A DNA stretch of 63,636 bases from positions 1 through 63,636 of IMG/VR virus record IMGVR_UViG_3300017727_000005; one strand, given 5' to 3'. This DNA is from a virus. Positions 1 through 10,573 of the stretch are shown piece by piece (position 1 is the first letter of the stretch; every line of letters begins with the position of its first letter). The translations under genes and the position numbers were made by a program. The notes under the pieces are model-generated. The model saw only the letters and a list, made by a program, of their open reading frames with translations. It had not been told where the DNA came from and made no database searches.

Positions 1-2
1 TA

Positions 3-2807
3 ACAGTAGTTGATAATAGAAGATATACAATGAGAGACATTGGTAAGTTAGAACAAAGAATTAAAAATATAGAATACTATACTCAGTTATCTCTACTAGA
101 ACAACAAGCAGTTAATACACAAATACAAGACGCAGCTACAGGTTTAGATAGATTTAAAAATGGTATTGTAGTAGATAGTTTCAAAGGTCATAATGTTGGT
201 GACACTTTATCAAGTGAATACAGATGTTCAGTTGATATGTCAGAAGGTGAGTTAAGACCAGAACATAATACAAACATTGTAAAACTTGTTGAGTTAGCCG
301 CAAATGATACAGACGCAGAAAGAACAACTGCTGGTTATCAAAAAACAGGTGACTTAATAACTTTACCATATACACATTCTAAGTTAACTGAAAATCCTTA
401 TGCAACTAAATCAGTTAACTGTAATCCATTCTTAGTATTTCAATATCAAGGTGATGTTGCATTAACACCAGATGTTGATGAATGGTACGATACAACTAGA
501 AGACCTGATTTAATTGTAAACGATAATAACTTATTTGATACAATGACTAATCTTGCAGGAACAAATAACAATTTAGGTACAGTTTGGAATAACTGGCAAA
601 CTAACTGGTCTGGTCGTTGGGCAAATACAACTTCAATAGCAAGACGAGAAGGTGGAAATATTAATACAACTACTACTACAGTAGGTGGAGATATTACAAC
701 AAGAAGTAGAACAGGTATTACTAGAGAAATTTCAGGTTCAAATGTTGTAAGACAATCTTTTGGTGAAAGAATTGTTGATGTTGCGTTCATACCTTTTATT
801 CGTTCTCAAACAATTACATTCACAGGTACAAGATTAAAACCAAACACAAGAGTTTATCCTTTCTTTGATAATGTAAATGTATCAACACATGTAACACCAT
901 CTGGTGGTGTATTAGGTGGTAACTTAGTTACTGGTACGACAGGTACAATTGAAGGAACATTTACAATACCAAATACAGCAAGTGAAAGATTTAGAACAGG
1001 TGATAGAATATTCAGATTAACAAGTTCGTCAACAAATGCAACAGATGAGGATTCTGTTGATACTTTTGCTCAAGGTACATATACTGCTCGTGGTTTACAA
1101 ACAACGACACAAGAAACAGTACAGTCAACTAGAGTACCAATTATTGGTAGACAAACTGTAAGTGAACAAGATACAAGAAGAACAACAGATACTTTTGGTA
1201 TAACACAAACGTCAGTTAGTGAAAATCCAGATCCATTAGCACAAACATTTAGTGTTGAAGAACCTAGTGGTGTATTCTTATCTAAAGTTGATGTATATTT
1301 TGAAGAAAAAGATGATACAGTTCCAATTAAAGTTTATCTAGTAGAAACTATTAATAGTAGACCTGGTCAAAGAATACTTCCTTTCTCAGAGGTTACGCTT
1401 CAATCAAGTCAAGTTCTTACAAGTGCAACTGCTTCGACAGCAACTACAGTAACATTCCCATCTCCTGTATTTTTACAAGGTGGTAAAGAATATGCAATCA
1501 TATTAAAACCTAACAGTCAAAAGTATAAAGCATGGGTAAGTAGATTAGGTGATACAGACGTTGGTGGTACAAGACGAGTAACACAACAACCTTTATTTGG
1601 TTCTTTATTCCGTTCTCAAAATGCAAAACTGTGGACAGAAGACCAAATGGAAGATTTAAAAATTACTTTATACAAAGCTGCATTTGATACAACTACAAAC
1701 GGTACATTGTCACTAACGAATGATGATATTGAAACTAAGACACTTGATAACAATGCTATTGAAACAAATGCTACTGCCGGTTCAGGTACAACATTTGGTG
1801 GCAACCCAGCGATAATTAAAATCAATCATCAACATCACGGCATGAATGATAATAAACCAAGTAAGGTTACAATCTCTGGTCTTGGTGGTTCAACTGACTA
1901 TAATGGTATTCAAGGTAGTGTAATTAATGGTACACATGATATTGCTAATGCAACTGAGGACAGTTATACAATTACATTAACTGGTGATACAGCAACATCA
2001 ACTGGTAGTGTTGGTGGTTCAACTATAGTTGCAACACAAGATAGAACATTTGAAAGTGTTATGCCTAAAATTGGTATGATGAATTTCCCAGATACTACTA
2101 CTGAACACAAAATTAAAACTACTTCAGCAACATCAATAGATGGTACAGAAGCGTCATATTCAACTGATAGTGCATTTACAAATATTGTACCAAATGAAAA
2201 CTTTTACTTTACAAGTGCAAGAGCAGTTGCTAGTTCTATAAACGAAACAACTCACTTATCAAGTACAAAATCTTTATTCTATGATATTGTATTAAATACT
2301 TCAAATGCTAATATATCTCCTGTGATTGACTTAGCAAGAACAAATATTTTCTGTACACATAACAGATTAGATAATCCAACTTCTAGTAATAGAACAGGAT
2401 TTGTTGCAGAAACAGACCCAACTGGTGGTAGTGCGGCTGCTAAATATATTACAAGAGAAATTTCTTTAGAAAACCCAGCAACAGCATTAGATATTAGAAT
2501 AGCTGCTAGTGTTTTCCCAACATCTTCAATTGAAGTTTTTAGAAAAGTTAAGTTTGAAGGTGATGATAGAGAAATGAAAGATATACCTTATGTACAAATG
2601 ACACAATCTAATACAGCAGTAAGTGCTGAAGGTAGAAGTCAATCACCATACAATGCAAACTTCAAAGAAGATTTTTCTGACTTTGAGTTTAGTGAAGAAG
2701 GTATTAATGAGTTTGCAACATTTAAAATTAAAATAGTTATGAAAGGAACTAACCCAGCATATCCTCCTCGTCTAACAGATATGAGAGCGATTGCTTTAGC
2801 AGTATAA
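3..2807 (+). CDS. DUF4815-type virion structural protein, 5' end outside window
   Basis: The reading frame is open from base 3 and continues without a stop through the first ATG at 30, so the gene begins outside the window. The segment around ATG 30 (YTMRDIGKLEQRIKNIEYY) looks like an internal conserved stretch rather than an N-terminus. The remaining ~934 residues are Thr/Ser/Asn-rich and beta-rich. They resemble the large DUF4815 structural proteins that cyanophages and pelagiphages carry next to their fibre genes. The product probably belongs to the baseplate or fibre-attachment apparatus. The next gene starts one base after the stop. The family name comes from recalled similarity; the exact place in the virion is inferred. 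Confidence 0.75.
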   Translation, partial: TVVDNRRYTMRDIGKLEQRIKNIEYYTQLSLLEQQAVNTQIQDAATGLDRFKNGIVVDSFKGHNVGDTLSSEYRCSVDMSEGELRPEHNTNIVKLVELAANDTDAERTTAGYQKTGDLITLPYTHSKLTENPYATKSVNCNPFLVFQYQGDVALTPDVDEWYDTTRRPDLIVNDNNLFDTMTNLAGTNNNLGTVWNNWQTNWSGRWANTTSIARREGGNINTTTTTVGGDITTRSRTGITREISGSNVVRQSFGERIVDVAFIPFIRSQTITFTGTRLKPNTRVYPFFDNVNVSTHVTPSGGVLGGNLVTGTTGTIEGTFTIPNTASERFRTGDRIFRLTSSSTNATDEDSVDTFAQGTYTARGLQTTTQETVQSTRVPIIGRQTVSEQDTRRTTDTFGITQTSVSENPDPLAQTFSVEEPSGVFLSKVDVYFEEKDDTVPIKVYLVETINSRPGQRILPFSEVTLQSSQVLTSATASTATTVTFPSPVFLQGGKEYAIILKPNSQKYKAWVSRLGDTDVGGTRRVTQQPLFGSLFRSQNAKLWTEDQMEDLKITLYKAAFDTTTNGTLSLTNDDIETKTLDNNAIETNATAGSGTTFGGNPAIIKINHQHHGMNDNKPSKVTISGLGGSTDYNGIQGSVINGTHDIANATEDSYTITLTGDTATSTGSVGGSTIVATQDRTFESVMPKIGMMNFPDTTTEHKIKTTSATSIDGTEASYSTDSAFTNIVPNENFYFTSARAVASSINETTHLSSTKSLFYDIVLNTSNANISPVIDLARTNIFCTHNRLDNPTSSNRTGFVAETDPTGGSAAAKYITREISLENPATALDIRIAASVFPTSSIEVFRKVKFEGDDREMKDIPYVQMTQSNTAVSAEGRSQSPYNANFKEDFSDFEFSEEGINEFATFKIKIVMKGTNPAYPPRLTDMRAIALAV

Positions 2808-2808
2808 T

Positions 2809-3027
2809 ATGACATATTTAAAAGTAGAAGGTCATCAACATATTGTAAGAGATACAAGTTCTAATGGTATAATAAATACTGATAAGAATGCTTATCAAAT
2901 ACATGTAAGACGTATTAGAGAAGCAAGACAATCTAGTAATGATTTAAGAAATGCGGTAAGAGATATAAATAATTTAAAACAAGAAATGTCTGAAATAAAA
3001 GGACTTTTATTAAAACTGGTAAAATAA
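2809..3027 (+). CDS. Small coiled-coil protein of the fibre cluster
   Basis: This 72-residue protein starts one base after the upstream structural gene and ends one base before the first fibre gene, so it is part of a tight late operon. Residues ~35-72 are heptad-like (RIREARQSSNDLRNAVRD, then NNLKQEMSEIKGLLLKLVK), ending in a predicted amphipathic helix. No enzymatic motif is visible. A role as a fibre trimerisation, attachment or chaperone factor is inferred only from position and the coiled coil. Confidence 0.7.
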   Translation: MTYLKVEGHQHIVRDTSSNGIINTDKNAYQIHVRRIREARQSSNDLRNAVRDINNLKQEMSEIKGLLLKLVK

Positions 3028-3028
3028 T

Positions 3029-4915
3029 ATGGCAGCAAGACAAGTAGCAGCAACGGCAACGATAGAACAATTAAGAACAACTTTTAATACTCTATCAGCG
3101 ACAGACTTTGGAGATATAGACCAACTTAGTTCATCTATAAGTGCAAGTAATCTTGTAGCGGCGATGAACGAGTTAGAGAGTGAAGTATCACCTTTTAATG
3201 CTTCATTTGTTGCAACACAAACAGATTTAGGTGCCGCTCCAGCAACTGGTGATAGTATAGTTATTAGAGATACTTCAGCAAGTGCATTAAAAGAAATGAC
3301 TATTGCTAATTTATTTACTAGTCCAGCAATAGATACAATTACTGCCGGTACATTTACATTAGACGCTTCAGCAGATATTAATATAGACGCTGGTGGCGGA
3401 GATATAATTTTAAAAGATGACGGTACTGAATTTGGTAGATTAACAAACAATGCAGGTCAATTATTAATTAAATCAAGTTCAAGTGCTACAACAGCATTAT
3501 CATTAAATGGTGCCAATGTTACTGTTGCAGGTAACTTAACTGTATCAGGTACTACAACAACTGTGGATTCATCTACTGTTAATTTACAAACTGGATTTAT
3601 ATTTGAAGGTTCAAGTGCTGATAGTTTTGAAACAACATTAACAGCAACTGACCCAACAGCAGATAGAACAATTACTTTACCAAACTTAACAGGTACAGTA
3701 TCATTAACGAGTGCAACAGAAACTTTAACAAATAAAACTTTAACATCACCAGTTCTTACAACACCTATATTTACAGGTGCAACTGACCAAAGAGGTTCAT
3801 TTGTATTTGAAGGTAGTACAGCAGACAGTTTTGAAACAACTGTAAGTGTTGTTGACCCAACAGCAGATAGAACAATAAACTTTCCAAATGTTTCTGGTAC
3901 TGTTTTAACAACAGGTAATTTTTCTGATATTACAACAGTAGGTACATTAACAGGTGCAAGTCCACTTGTATTTGAAGGTAACACAGCAAACAGTTTTGAA
4001 ACTACAATTGCAGTAACAGACGCTACTGCTGATAGAACAATTACATTACCAGATTTAACTGGTACAGTTTCTTTGATTACAGCAACTGAAACATTAACGA
4101 ACAAAACACTTACAACTCCAGTAATCGTTGAAGCTACTTCAGGTTCAACTATAACACTTAACGCTACAACTGATATTGTATTAGACGCTGATGGCGGTGA
4201 TGTGTTCTTTAAAGATGATGGAACAACTTTTGGTAGTGCAACAAACAATTCAGGTAACTTAATTGTTAAATCAGGTACTACAACAGCATTAACATTTAGT
4301 GGTGCTAACGTTGCAGGTGCAGGTACATTAAGTGCAACAACAATTACTGCTTCTACTGGACTAGAAACAAAAAATGGTGCTACTGGTGCCGGTTTTGTTA
4401 AGTTCTTTGAGGATAGTGATAACGGTTCAAACGCTGTAACACTTTTAGGTCCTGCTTCAACAGGTGATATTGATATTACATTACCAACTCAAGCAGGTAC
4501 AGTTGTTGTTTCTAATACAACTGATGGTAATGATGTTCAACTAGATAGTTTAGGACTGAATACTGCTGCCTCTGGTACTGCTGGAGAGTTGAGAGCAACA
4601 AATGATATAACTGCCTTTTATAGTTCAGATGTATCATTGAAGGAAAATATTGTAGAAATACCATCTGCCTTAGATATGGTAGATAAAATAAGAGGAGTTT
4701 TCTTTGATTGGAAAGATGACTATATAGAAAGTAAAGGCGGCGAAGACGGATACTTTATGAGAAAACGTGATGTAGGTTTAATTGCACAAGAAGTTGAGGC
4801 AGTTTTACCTGAGATTGTAGGTACTAGACAAGACGGTATTAAAGCAATCAAGTATGACAGATTAACTGCTTTACTATTGCAAGCGATTAAAGAATTGCAA
4901 GCGAAAATTAAATAA
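3029..4915 (+). CDS. Repetitive tail-fibre protein with C-terminal S74 chaperone domain
   Basis: This 628-residue protein is built from fibre repeats. Three copies of the FEGxxADSFETT...DPTADRTI.LPN module are visible, joined by TLTNKTLT and ITLDA..DI.LDADGGD segments. The last ~110 residues form a peptidase_S74 intramolecular chaperone: YSSDVSLKENI contains the Ser-Asp autocleavage site, followed by FFDWKDDY, RDVGLIAQEVEAVLPEIV and IKYDRLTALLLQAI. In this family the domain trimerises and cleaves itself off during fibre maturation. The C-terminal ~200 residues are closely paralogous to the end of the fibre at 10601-13804. Host receptor binding is inferred. Confidence 0.88.
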   Translation: MAARQVAATATIEQLRTTFNTLSATDFGDIDQLSSSISASNLVAAMNELESEVSPFNASFVATQTDLGAAPATGDSIVIRDTSASALKEMTIANLFTSPAIDTITAGTFTLDASADINIDAGGGDIILKDDGTEFGRLTNNAGQLLIKSSSSATTALSLNGANVTVAGNLTVSGTTTTVDSSTVNLQTGFIFEGSSADSFETTLTATDPTADRTITLPNLTGTVSLTSATETLTNKTLTSPVLTTPIFTGATDQRGSFVFEGSTADSFETTVSVVDPTADRTINFPNVSGTVLTTGNFSDITTVGTLTGASPLVFEGNTANSFETTIAVTDATADRTITLPDLTGTVSLITATETLTNKTLTTPVIVEATSGSTITLNATTDIVLDADGGDVFFKDDGTTFGSATNNSGNLIVKSGTTTALTFSGANVAGAGTLSATTITASTGLETKNGATGAGFVKFFEDSDNGSNAVTLLGPASTGDIDITLPTQAGTVVVSNTTDGNDVQLDSLGLNTAASGTAGELRATNDITAFYSSDVSLKENIVEIPSALDMVDKIRGVFFDWKDDYIESKGGEDGYFMRKRDVGLIAQEVEAVLPEIVGTRQDGIKAIKYDRLTALLLQAIKELQAKIK

Positions 4916-4935
4916 TAACTAACGGAGAATAAATC

Positions 4936-5172
4936 ATGGCTGAGAAAGCAAAAGAACAACCTAAAGATATTAATTTAGATATGGAACACCTTACAGTAAA
5001 AGGTAAGATACATGCTGAACAATATAACAATCTTAGAGCACAAAAAATCCAACATCAAGTTGAAATAGAAAAGATAGATGTCCTATTGGCATACTATACT
5101 AAAGTTATTCCAACTGAGGTGTTACCTGAAGACCAAAGACCAAAAAAAGAAACTGAAAAGAAAGATAAGTAA
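4936..5172 (+). CDS. Small charged protein of the fibre cluster
   Basis: This 78-residue protein is preceded by a good ribosome-binding site (GGAG, 4924-4927) and starts 20 bases after the fibre stop. It is helical and charged, with a long amphipathic stretch (residues ~20-60) and a Lys/Glu/Pro-rich tail. It has no signal peptide, membrane segment or catalytic motif. Its position between two fibre-type genes suggests an accessory structural or assembly role; I do not recognise a family. Confidence 0.7.
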   Translation: MAEKAKEQPKDINLDMEHLTVKGKIHAEQYNNLRAQKIQHQVEIEKIDVLLAYYTKVIPTEVLPEDQRPKKETEKKDK

Positions 5173-5173
5173 T

Positions 5174-5181
5174 TATAAATA
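5174..5181 (+). promoter_or_regulatory. T4-type late promoter (TATAAATA)
   Basis: TATAAATAG, a perfect match to the gp55-dependent late promoter of T4-like phages, lies 19 bases upstream of the start at 5200 in a short intergenic gap. A GGAG ribosome-binding site follows at 5191-5194. Confidence 0.75.
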
Positions 5182-5199
5182 GTCCCATAAGGAGAAATT

Positions 5200-5538
5200 A
5201 TGGCAGCTATTACTAATCTACTAATTGAACAAGGTGCAAACTTTTCAAGTACAATAACGCTTTTCAATGATGATGACACAGTATTTAACCTAACTGGATA
5301 CACAGCTGCAGGTCAAATACGAAAGTCATACTCATCAAGTTCAGCGTCAGCTACATTTACAATATCGTTTTCTGCTGATAGGTCAGAAGGACAAATAACA
5401 CTTTCTCTAACTTCTACTCAAACGGCTGCCGTTGAAGAAGGAAGATATGTGTATGATATTGAAGTAACATCAAGCGATAGTGTGGTAACAAGAGTATTGC
5501 AAGGAACCGTAACGGTGAGTCCAAATGTCACACGTTAA
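5200..5538 (+). CDS. Ig-like / BppU-N-like fibre-associated protein
   Basis: This 112-residue protein has an alternating beta pattern typical of a small beta-sandwich. A charged loop (TLFNDDDTVFNLTGY) is followed by QIRKSYSSSS, EGQITLSLTSTQTA and EEGRYVYDIEV. This resembles the N-terminal domain of phage baseplate upper proteins (BppU_N) and similar small proteins in marine phage fibre clusters. It has its own late promoter and lies between fibre genes, so it is probably an adaptor between baseplate and fibre. The fold assignment is by eye. Confidence 0.65.
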   Translation: MAAITNLLIEQGANFSSTITLFNDDDTVFNLTGYTAAGQIRKSYSSSSASATFTISFSADRSEGQITLSLTSTQTAAVEEGRYVYDIEVTSSDSVVTRVLQGTVTVSPNVTR

Positions 5539-5562
5539 TATATTATGTCATAAAGGGGTATT

Positions 5563-8500
5563 ATGGCAATTAAAGCAAAGATAACATCAACCAATAGCGC
5601 AGGTCCTCAAAAAGTTTCTGTTACAGTTCCCGCAGGTGGCGGTGCTGTTACATCTGTTACTGCTATAGGTGATTTAACAAACGTTACTGCTTCATCATTA
5701 CCTGACGGTGCTATTTTACAATATGCAACTGCCTCAGGTCAATTCGTATCAGGTGCGCCAATTGATGATGATACATTTCCTGCCGTAACGGCAACTGCTA
5801 AAAGTATTCACTCTGGTGAAAGTATTAGAAATTTTATTTTAGATGGCACAGCAACACTTACTAACAAGACAATAGATTTAGACGCCAACTCCTTAACAGG
5901 TACAATAACAGAATTTAATAGTGCATTACAAAGTGCTGACTTTGCTACTTTAGCAAATACAGAAACATTTACAAATAAAACTATAACACAACCAAAGATT
6001 GCTGAAATAGATTCCTTATCAAGTGGTGGTATTGTACTAGACGCTGATGCTGATATTACATTAGACGCTGATGGTGCAGATATAATTTTAAAAGACGGTG
6101 GTACTGAGTTTGGTAGATTTACAAACTCATCTGGTGAATTAGTAATTAAATCAAGTTCAAGTTCTACAACAGCATTAACATTTAGTGGTTCAAGTGCCAC
6201 GTTAGCAGGTAACTTAACAGTTACAGGTACATCTACATTCAATGGTGGTACAATTAATCTTGGTGACGCAGCTACAGATACAATTGCTTTCAATGGTACA
6301 ATTACTGGCAGTTTAGTATTTGAAGGTAGTACAAGTGATAGTTTTGAAACTACATTAACGCCAGGTAATCCAACTGCTGATATTACACTTACATTACCAT
6401 CAAGCGCTAGTGATACACTTGTAGGTAAAGCAACTACTGATACACTTACAAACAAATCAATAGATTTAGCAAACAATACTATAACAGGTTCAGTTGCAGA
6501 ATTTAATAGTGCATTACAAAGTGATAGTTTCGTTACACTTACAGGTTCAGAAACTTTATCAAACAAACAGTTTACAAATCCAGTTATAGCACATATAGAC
6601 GGTACTGGTGGTATAGAATTAGACGCAGTACAAGATATTACTTTAGACGCAGGTGGCGGAGATATATTTTTAAAAGATGATACAGCTGCTTTTGGTGCGT
6701 TAACAAATAGTTCAGGTAACTTAATAATTAAATCTGGTACTACAACTGCTATGACATTTAGTGGTGCTAATGTAACTATGGCAGGTAATGCTACAGTTGC
6801 AGGTAACTTAACAGTTCAAGGTACTACAACTACAGTTGACAGTTCATCTATAAATGTTCAGAATGCTTTAGTCTTTGAAGGTGCAACAGCAGATAGTTTT
6901 GAAACAACATTAACTACAGTTGACCCTACAGCAGATAGAACAGTATCATTACCAAATGCAACAGACACATTAATAGGTAAAGCAACTACTGATACATTAA
7001 CAAATAAAACTTTAACAACTCCTGTAATTGCAGAAATAGATTCCAATGCTTCTATAACTTTAGACGCTGCTACTGATATTATATTAGACGCAGGTGAACA
7101 AGACATAATTTTAAAAGATGACGGTACTGAGTTTGGTAGATTTACTAATAGTTCAGGTGAGTTAGTAATTAAATCAGGTTCAAGTTCTACAACGGCAATC
7201 TCAATGTCAGGTGCCAATGTTACAATTGCAGGTAATTTAGTAGTAACTGGTGCAACAGAAAATGATGGCAATATAACAATTGGTGACGCTGCTACAGATA
7301 CTATTACTTTTGGTGGTACTATTCAAGGTAGTTTAGTCTTTGAGGGTAGTACAGCAGACAGTTTTGAAACAACTTTAACACCAGGTAATCCTAGTGGAGA
7401 TATTACTCTTACATTACCGTCAAGTGCTACTGATACTATAGTTGCAAGAAACACTACAGACACATTAACAAACAAAACTTTAACAAGTCCAACAATCAAT
7501 GCAGGAACATTAAGTGGTGCATTTACTGGAACGGCAGACTTAACAGGACTAGTTCTTTCAGGTGCAAGTCCTCTTGTTTTTGAAGGTTCAACAAATAATA
7601 GTTTTGAAACAACTTTAGCAGTTACAGACCCAACAGCAGATAGAACAATTAGTTTACCTAACTCTACAGGTACTTTAGTTGTAACTGCTGATGTATCTGG
7701 TGACGCTACAATGGCAACATCTGGTGCATTAACATTAACAACAGTCAATAGTAACGTAGGTCAGTTTGGTAGTACAACATCAATACCAGTAGTAACAGTT
7801 AACGCAAAAGGTCTTGTTACTGCCTTATCAACAGCAACAATTGTAACAACATTAACTGTAGGTGCAGATAGTGGTTCAAATGACGCTGTTTCTTTGGCGA
7901 CAGACACACTTAATTATGAGGGTGGTGCAAACATTACAACAACGGTTTCTAATAACAATATAGCGATTGCCTTAGACGCTTCTCCATCAGTAACAGCATT
8001 AACAACAAGTGCTAATGTAAACGTTGGTGGTAGCATTGTATTTGAAGGTAGTACAGCAGATAGTTTTGAGACAACACTTGCAGTTACAGACCCTACAGCA
8101 GATAGAACAATAACTTTCCCTAACTCAACAGGTACAGTTGCGTTAACAAGCGATATTACTGGTGGTGGTCAAGCAGGTTCATTTACAAATTTAACATCTT
8201 CAGGTAATACTGTAGTTGGTAATGCAACTGGTGATACAGTAACATTTAACGCTAGAGTGGCGTCAGATTTTGTACCTAGTGCTAATGATACTCATAGTTT
8301 AGGTTCTGCTTCTTTAAAATGGGCAGCATTGCATGTATCAGGAAGTACAATCTTCTTAGGTAACGCACAATTATCCTCTACTGGAACAACAGTAGTATTA
8401 CCGGCGAATAGTAAGGTAGGTGATAGAGCGATTCCAGACGCTGACCCTATTACAGGTATTGTAACAAGAGGTGTGCCACTATTTACAAAAACTGGTGGTT

Positions 8501-8625
8501 TAGCTTCAGCTGCAGCCACTTTGAACTTTAAAGCGTCTGGTCGTTCAGACTTTGTATTTGAAGGATTTACTAAGGCAGATGGTACATCAATAACAACACA
8601 AGAGAGAGCATTATTTTCATTTTAA
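5563..8625 (+). CDS. Large repetitive tail-fibre protein
   Basis: This 1020-residue protein contains five copies of the ADSFETTL..(T/G)(D/N)P(T/S)(A/G)D.T...P module, alternating with DI.LDADG.DI.LKD and NL.IKSGTTTA...SGANVT segments. This is a modular beta-helical or beta-prism fibre shaft. Unlike its neighbours at 3029 and 10601 it has no S74 domain. The last ~110 residues are unique (SLGSASLKWAALHVSG to RALFSF) and could hold the tip or partner-binding domain. It starts at ATG 5563 behind an AAAGGGG-type ribosome-binding site. Repeat sequence is shared with three other genes, so the cluster is prone to recombination. Confidence 0.85.
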   Translation: MAIKAKITSTNSAGPQKVSVTVPAGGGAVTSVTAIGDLTNVTASSLPDGAILQYATASGQFVSGAPIDDDTFPAVTATAKSIHSGESIRNFILDGTATLTNKTIDLDANSLTGTITEFNSALQSADFATLANTETFTNKTITQPKIAEIDSLSSGGIVLDADADITLDADGADIILKDGGTEFGRFTNSSGELVIKSSSSSTTALTFSGSSATLAGNLTVTGTSTFNGGTINLGDAATDTIAFNGTITGSLVFEGSTSDSFETTLTPGNPTADITLTLPSSASDTLVGKATTDTLTNKSIDLANNTITGSVAEFNSALQSDSFVTLTGSETLSNKQFTNPVIAHIDGTGGIELDAVQDITLDAGGGDIFLKDDTAAFGALTNSSGNLIIKSGTTTAMTFSGANVTMAGNATVAGNLTVQGTTTTVDSSSINVQNALVFEGATADSFETTLTTVDPTADRTVSLPNATDTLIGKATTDTLTNKTLTTPVIAEIDSNASITLDAATDIILDAGEQDIILKDDGTEFGRFTNSSGELVIKSGSSSTTAISMSGANVTIAGNLVVTGATENDGNITIGDAATDTITFGGTIQGSLVFEGSTADSFETTLTPGNPSGDITLTLPSSATDTIVARNTTDTLTNKTLTSPTINAGTLSGAFTGTADLTGLVLSGASPLVFEGSTNNSFETTLAVTDPTADRTISLPNSTGTLVVTADVSGDATMATSGALTLTTVNSNVGQFGSTTSIPVVTVNAKGLVTALSTATIVTTLTVGADSGSNDAVSLATDTLNYEGGANITTTVSNNNIAIALDASPSVTALTTSANVNVGGSIVFEGSTADSFETTLAVTDPTADRTITFPNSTGTVALTSDITGGGQAGSFTNLTSSGNTVVGNATGDTVTFNARVASDFVPSANDTHSLGSASLKWAALHVSGSTIFLGNAQLSSTGTTVVLPANSKVGDRAIPDADPITGIVTRGVPLFTKTGGLASAAATLNFKASGRSDFVFEGFTKADGTSITTQERALFSF

Positions 8626-8636
8626 CACTAAAAGGA

Positions 8637-8644
8637 TATAAATA
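8637..8644 (+). promoter_or_regulatory. Late promoter directly before a fibre start codon
   Basis: TATAAATAG lies only 5 bases upstream of the ATG at 8650. Late transcription normally begins several bases downstream of this element, so the message would be leaderless or nearly so. The purine-rich AAAGGA at 8631-8636 would serve only read-through transcripts. Confidence 0.7.
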
Positions 8645-8649
8645 GTATT

Positions 8650-10551
8650 ATGGCAGATAAAGTACCAATAAGGACGGTCTTCGACAGTAGTGGAAACGCT
8701 ACTGGACTAGCAGAATATCAATCAGGAGAAACAGTAGGTTTCGTACACGGTGGTACAGGTTTAGCCGCTGTAGGAACTGCCGGTCAGGTATTAAGAGTAA
8801 ATGCAGGTGCAAACGGTTTAGAATACGGTGACGGTTTTTCTGCTAACGCAATCACATTAGACGCAGCTACAGACATTACATTAGACGCTGGTGGCGCAGA
8901 TATTATTTTAAAAGATGACGGTACTGAATTTGGTAGATTTAGTAACTCATCAGGACAACTTGTCATTAAATCAAGTGGTAGTGCTACTACTGCTATTTCA
9001 ATGTCAGGTGCAAATGTTACCATTGCAGGTAACTTAACAGTCACAGGTACAACTGAGGGTGATAGTAATATTACTTTAGGTGACGCTGCTACAGATACAG
9101 TAACCTTTGGTGGTACTATTGCAGGTAGTTTAGTATTTGAAGGTTCAAGTGCTGATAGTTTTGAAACTACTTTAGTACCAGGTAATCCAAGTGCTGATAT
9201 TAGTTTAACATTACCCGCTACTGCTAGTGATACATTAGCAGGTATTGCTTCAACACAAACACTTACAAATAAAACATTAACGACACCTGTTATTGCTGAA
9301 ATAGATAGTGGTTCTACAATTACATTAGACGCAACCACAGATATCGTATTAGACGCTGATGGTGGTGATGTATTCTTAAAAGACGCAGGTACAACTTATG
9401 GGTCATTAACAAATACATCTGGTAACTTAATAATCAAATCAGGTACTACAACAGCATTAACAATGAGTGGTGCAAACGTAACAGCTGCAAATGATTTATC
9501 AGTTGGTGGTGACTTAACAGTTACAGGTACATCTACATTTAACGGTGGTACAATTAATCTTGGTGATAGTGCTTCAGATACAGTTGTCTTCAATGGTCTT
9601 ATATCAGGAAGTATTGTCTTTGAAGGTTCAACAGTAGATAGTTTTGAAACTACTTTAACACCAGGTAATCCAAGTTCAGATATTACATTAACATTACCAA
9701 GTGCAGCTTCAGACCAATTAGTTGCAAGAAACACCACAGACACATTAACAAATAAAACTTTAACAAGTCCAACAGTTTCAGGTTTAACATTATCAGATAG
9801 TGCAATCAGTTTTGAAGGTTCTACTGCTAACTCATTTGAAACTTCTTTAACTGTAACAGACCCTACAGCAGATAGAACAATTACATTACCAAACGCAACT
9901 GGTACTCTTATATCTCATGGAATGTTTAGTGGTGACGCTACAGTAGCAACAAACGGTGCATTGACATTAGCAACAGTTAATTCAAACGTAGGTCAAGCAG
10001 GTAGTGCTACAGCAATACCAGTAGTAACAGTTAACGCAAAAGGACTTGTAACAGCAGTATCAACTGCCTCAATCACAACTACTTTAACAGTAGGTGCAGA
10101 TAGTGGGTCAAACGATACAATATCATTAGCAAGTGATACATTAGATTTTTCAGGTGGTAGTAATATCACTACAACAGTTTCAAACAATGATATCTCAATC
10201 GCTTTAGACGCAAGTCCAAGCGTTACCAACTTAACAGTTGGTGGTAACATTGTATTTGAAGGTTCAACAGCAGACAGTTTTGAGACTACTTTAGCAGTAA
10301 CAGACCCAACCGCTGATAGAACAATCACAATACCTAATAAAACAGGTACTGTGGCAATGACAATTGATACATCATTCCCACAATCAACACTAACAGAACA
10401 CCCAGCGGCGCAAGGAAATGCTGACTTAGCAGGAGGTGAGACACCTTTTCAAGCAATCGTTGACGCATTCCAAGTTATTACATCTGATTTGTATGACCAC
10501 ATGGAACCTAGAGGTTCTGTAGTTACAGTTGATTTAGGAAGTGTAGCATAA
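8650..10551 (+). CDS. Repetitive tail-fibre protein
   Basis: This 633-residue fibre has its own N-terminus (ADKVPIRTVFDSSG, then a Gly-rich VGFVHGGTG segment) and four SFETT/SFETS shaft modules like those of the flanking genes. The C-terminus (EHPAAQGNADLAGGETPFQ... DLYDHMEPRGSVVTVDLG) is non-repetitive and looks like an assembly or attachment domain. There is no S74 domain. It may pair with the S74-bearing fibres as a proximal segment. The long near-identical blocks shared with neighbouring genes are obvious in the DNA as well. Confidence 0.85.
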   Translation: MADKVPIRTVFDSSGNATGLAEYQSGETVGFVHGGTGLAAVGTAGQVLRVNAGANGLEYGDGFSANAITLDAATDITLDAGGADIILKDDGTEFGRFSNSSGQLVIKSSGSATTAISMSGANVTIAGNLTVTGTTEGDSNITLGDAATDTVTFGGTIAGSLVFEGSSADSFETTLVPGNPSADISLTLPATASDTLAGIASTQTLTNKTLTTPVIAEIDSGSTITLDATTDIVLDADGGDVFLKDAGTTYGSLTNTSGNLIIKSGTTTALTMSGANVTAANDLSVGGDLTVTGTSTFNGGTINLGDSASDTVVFNGLISGSIVFEGSTVDSFETTLTPGNPSSDITLTLPSAASDQLVARNTTDTLTNKTLTSPTVSGLTLSDSAISFEGSTANSFETSLTVTDPTADRTITLPNATGTLISHGMFSGDATVATNGALTLATVNSNVGQAGSATAIPVVTVNAKGLVTAVSTASITTTLTVGADSGSNDTISLASDTLDFSGGSNITTTVSNNDISIALDASPSVTNLTVGGNIVFEGSTADSFETTLAVTDPTADRTITIPNKTGTVAMTIDTSFPQSTLTEHPAAQGNADLAGGETPFQAIVDAFQVITSDLYDHMEPRGSVVTVDLGSVA

Positions 10552-10556
10552 TAGAT

Positions 10557-10573
10557 TATAAATAGTATAAATA
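10557..10573 (+). promoter_or_regulatory. Tandem late promoters
   Basis: Two perfect TATAAATA elements occur one base apart (10557-10564 and 10566-10573), 28-44 bases upstream of the largest fibre gene. A GGAG ribosome-binding site follows at 10592-10595. Confidence 0.7.
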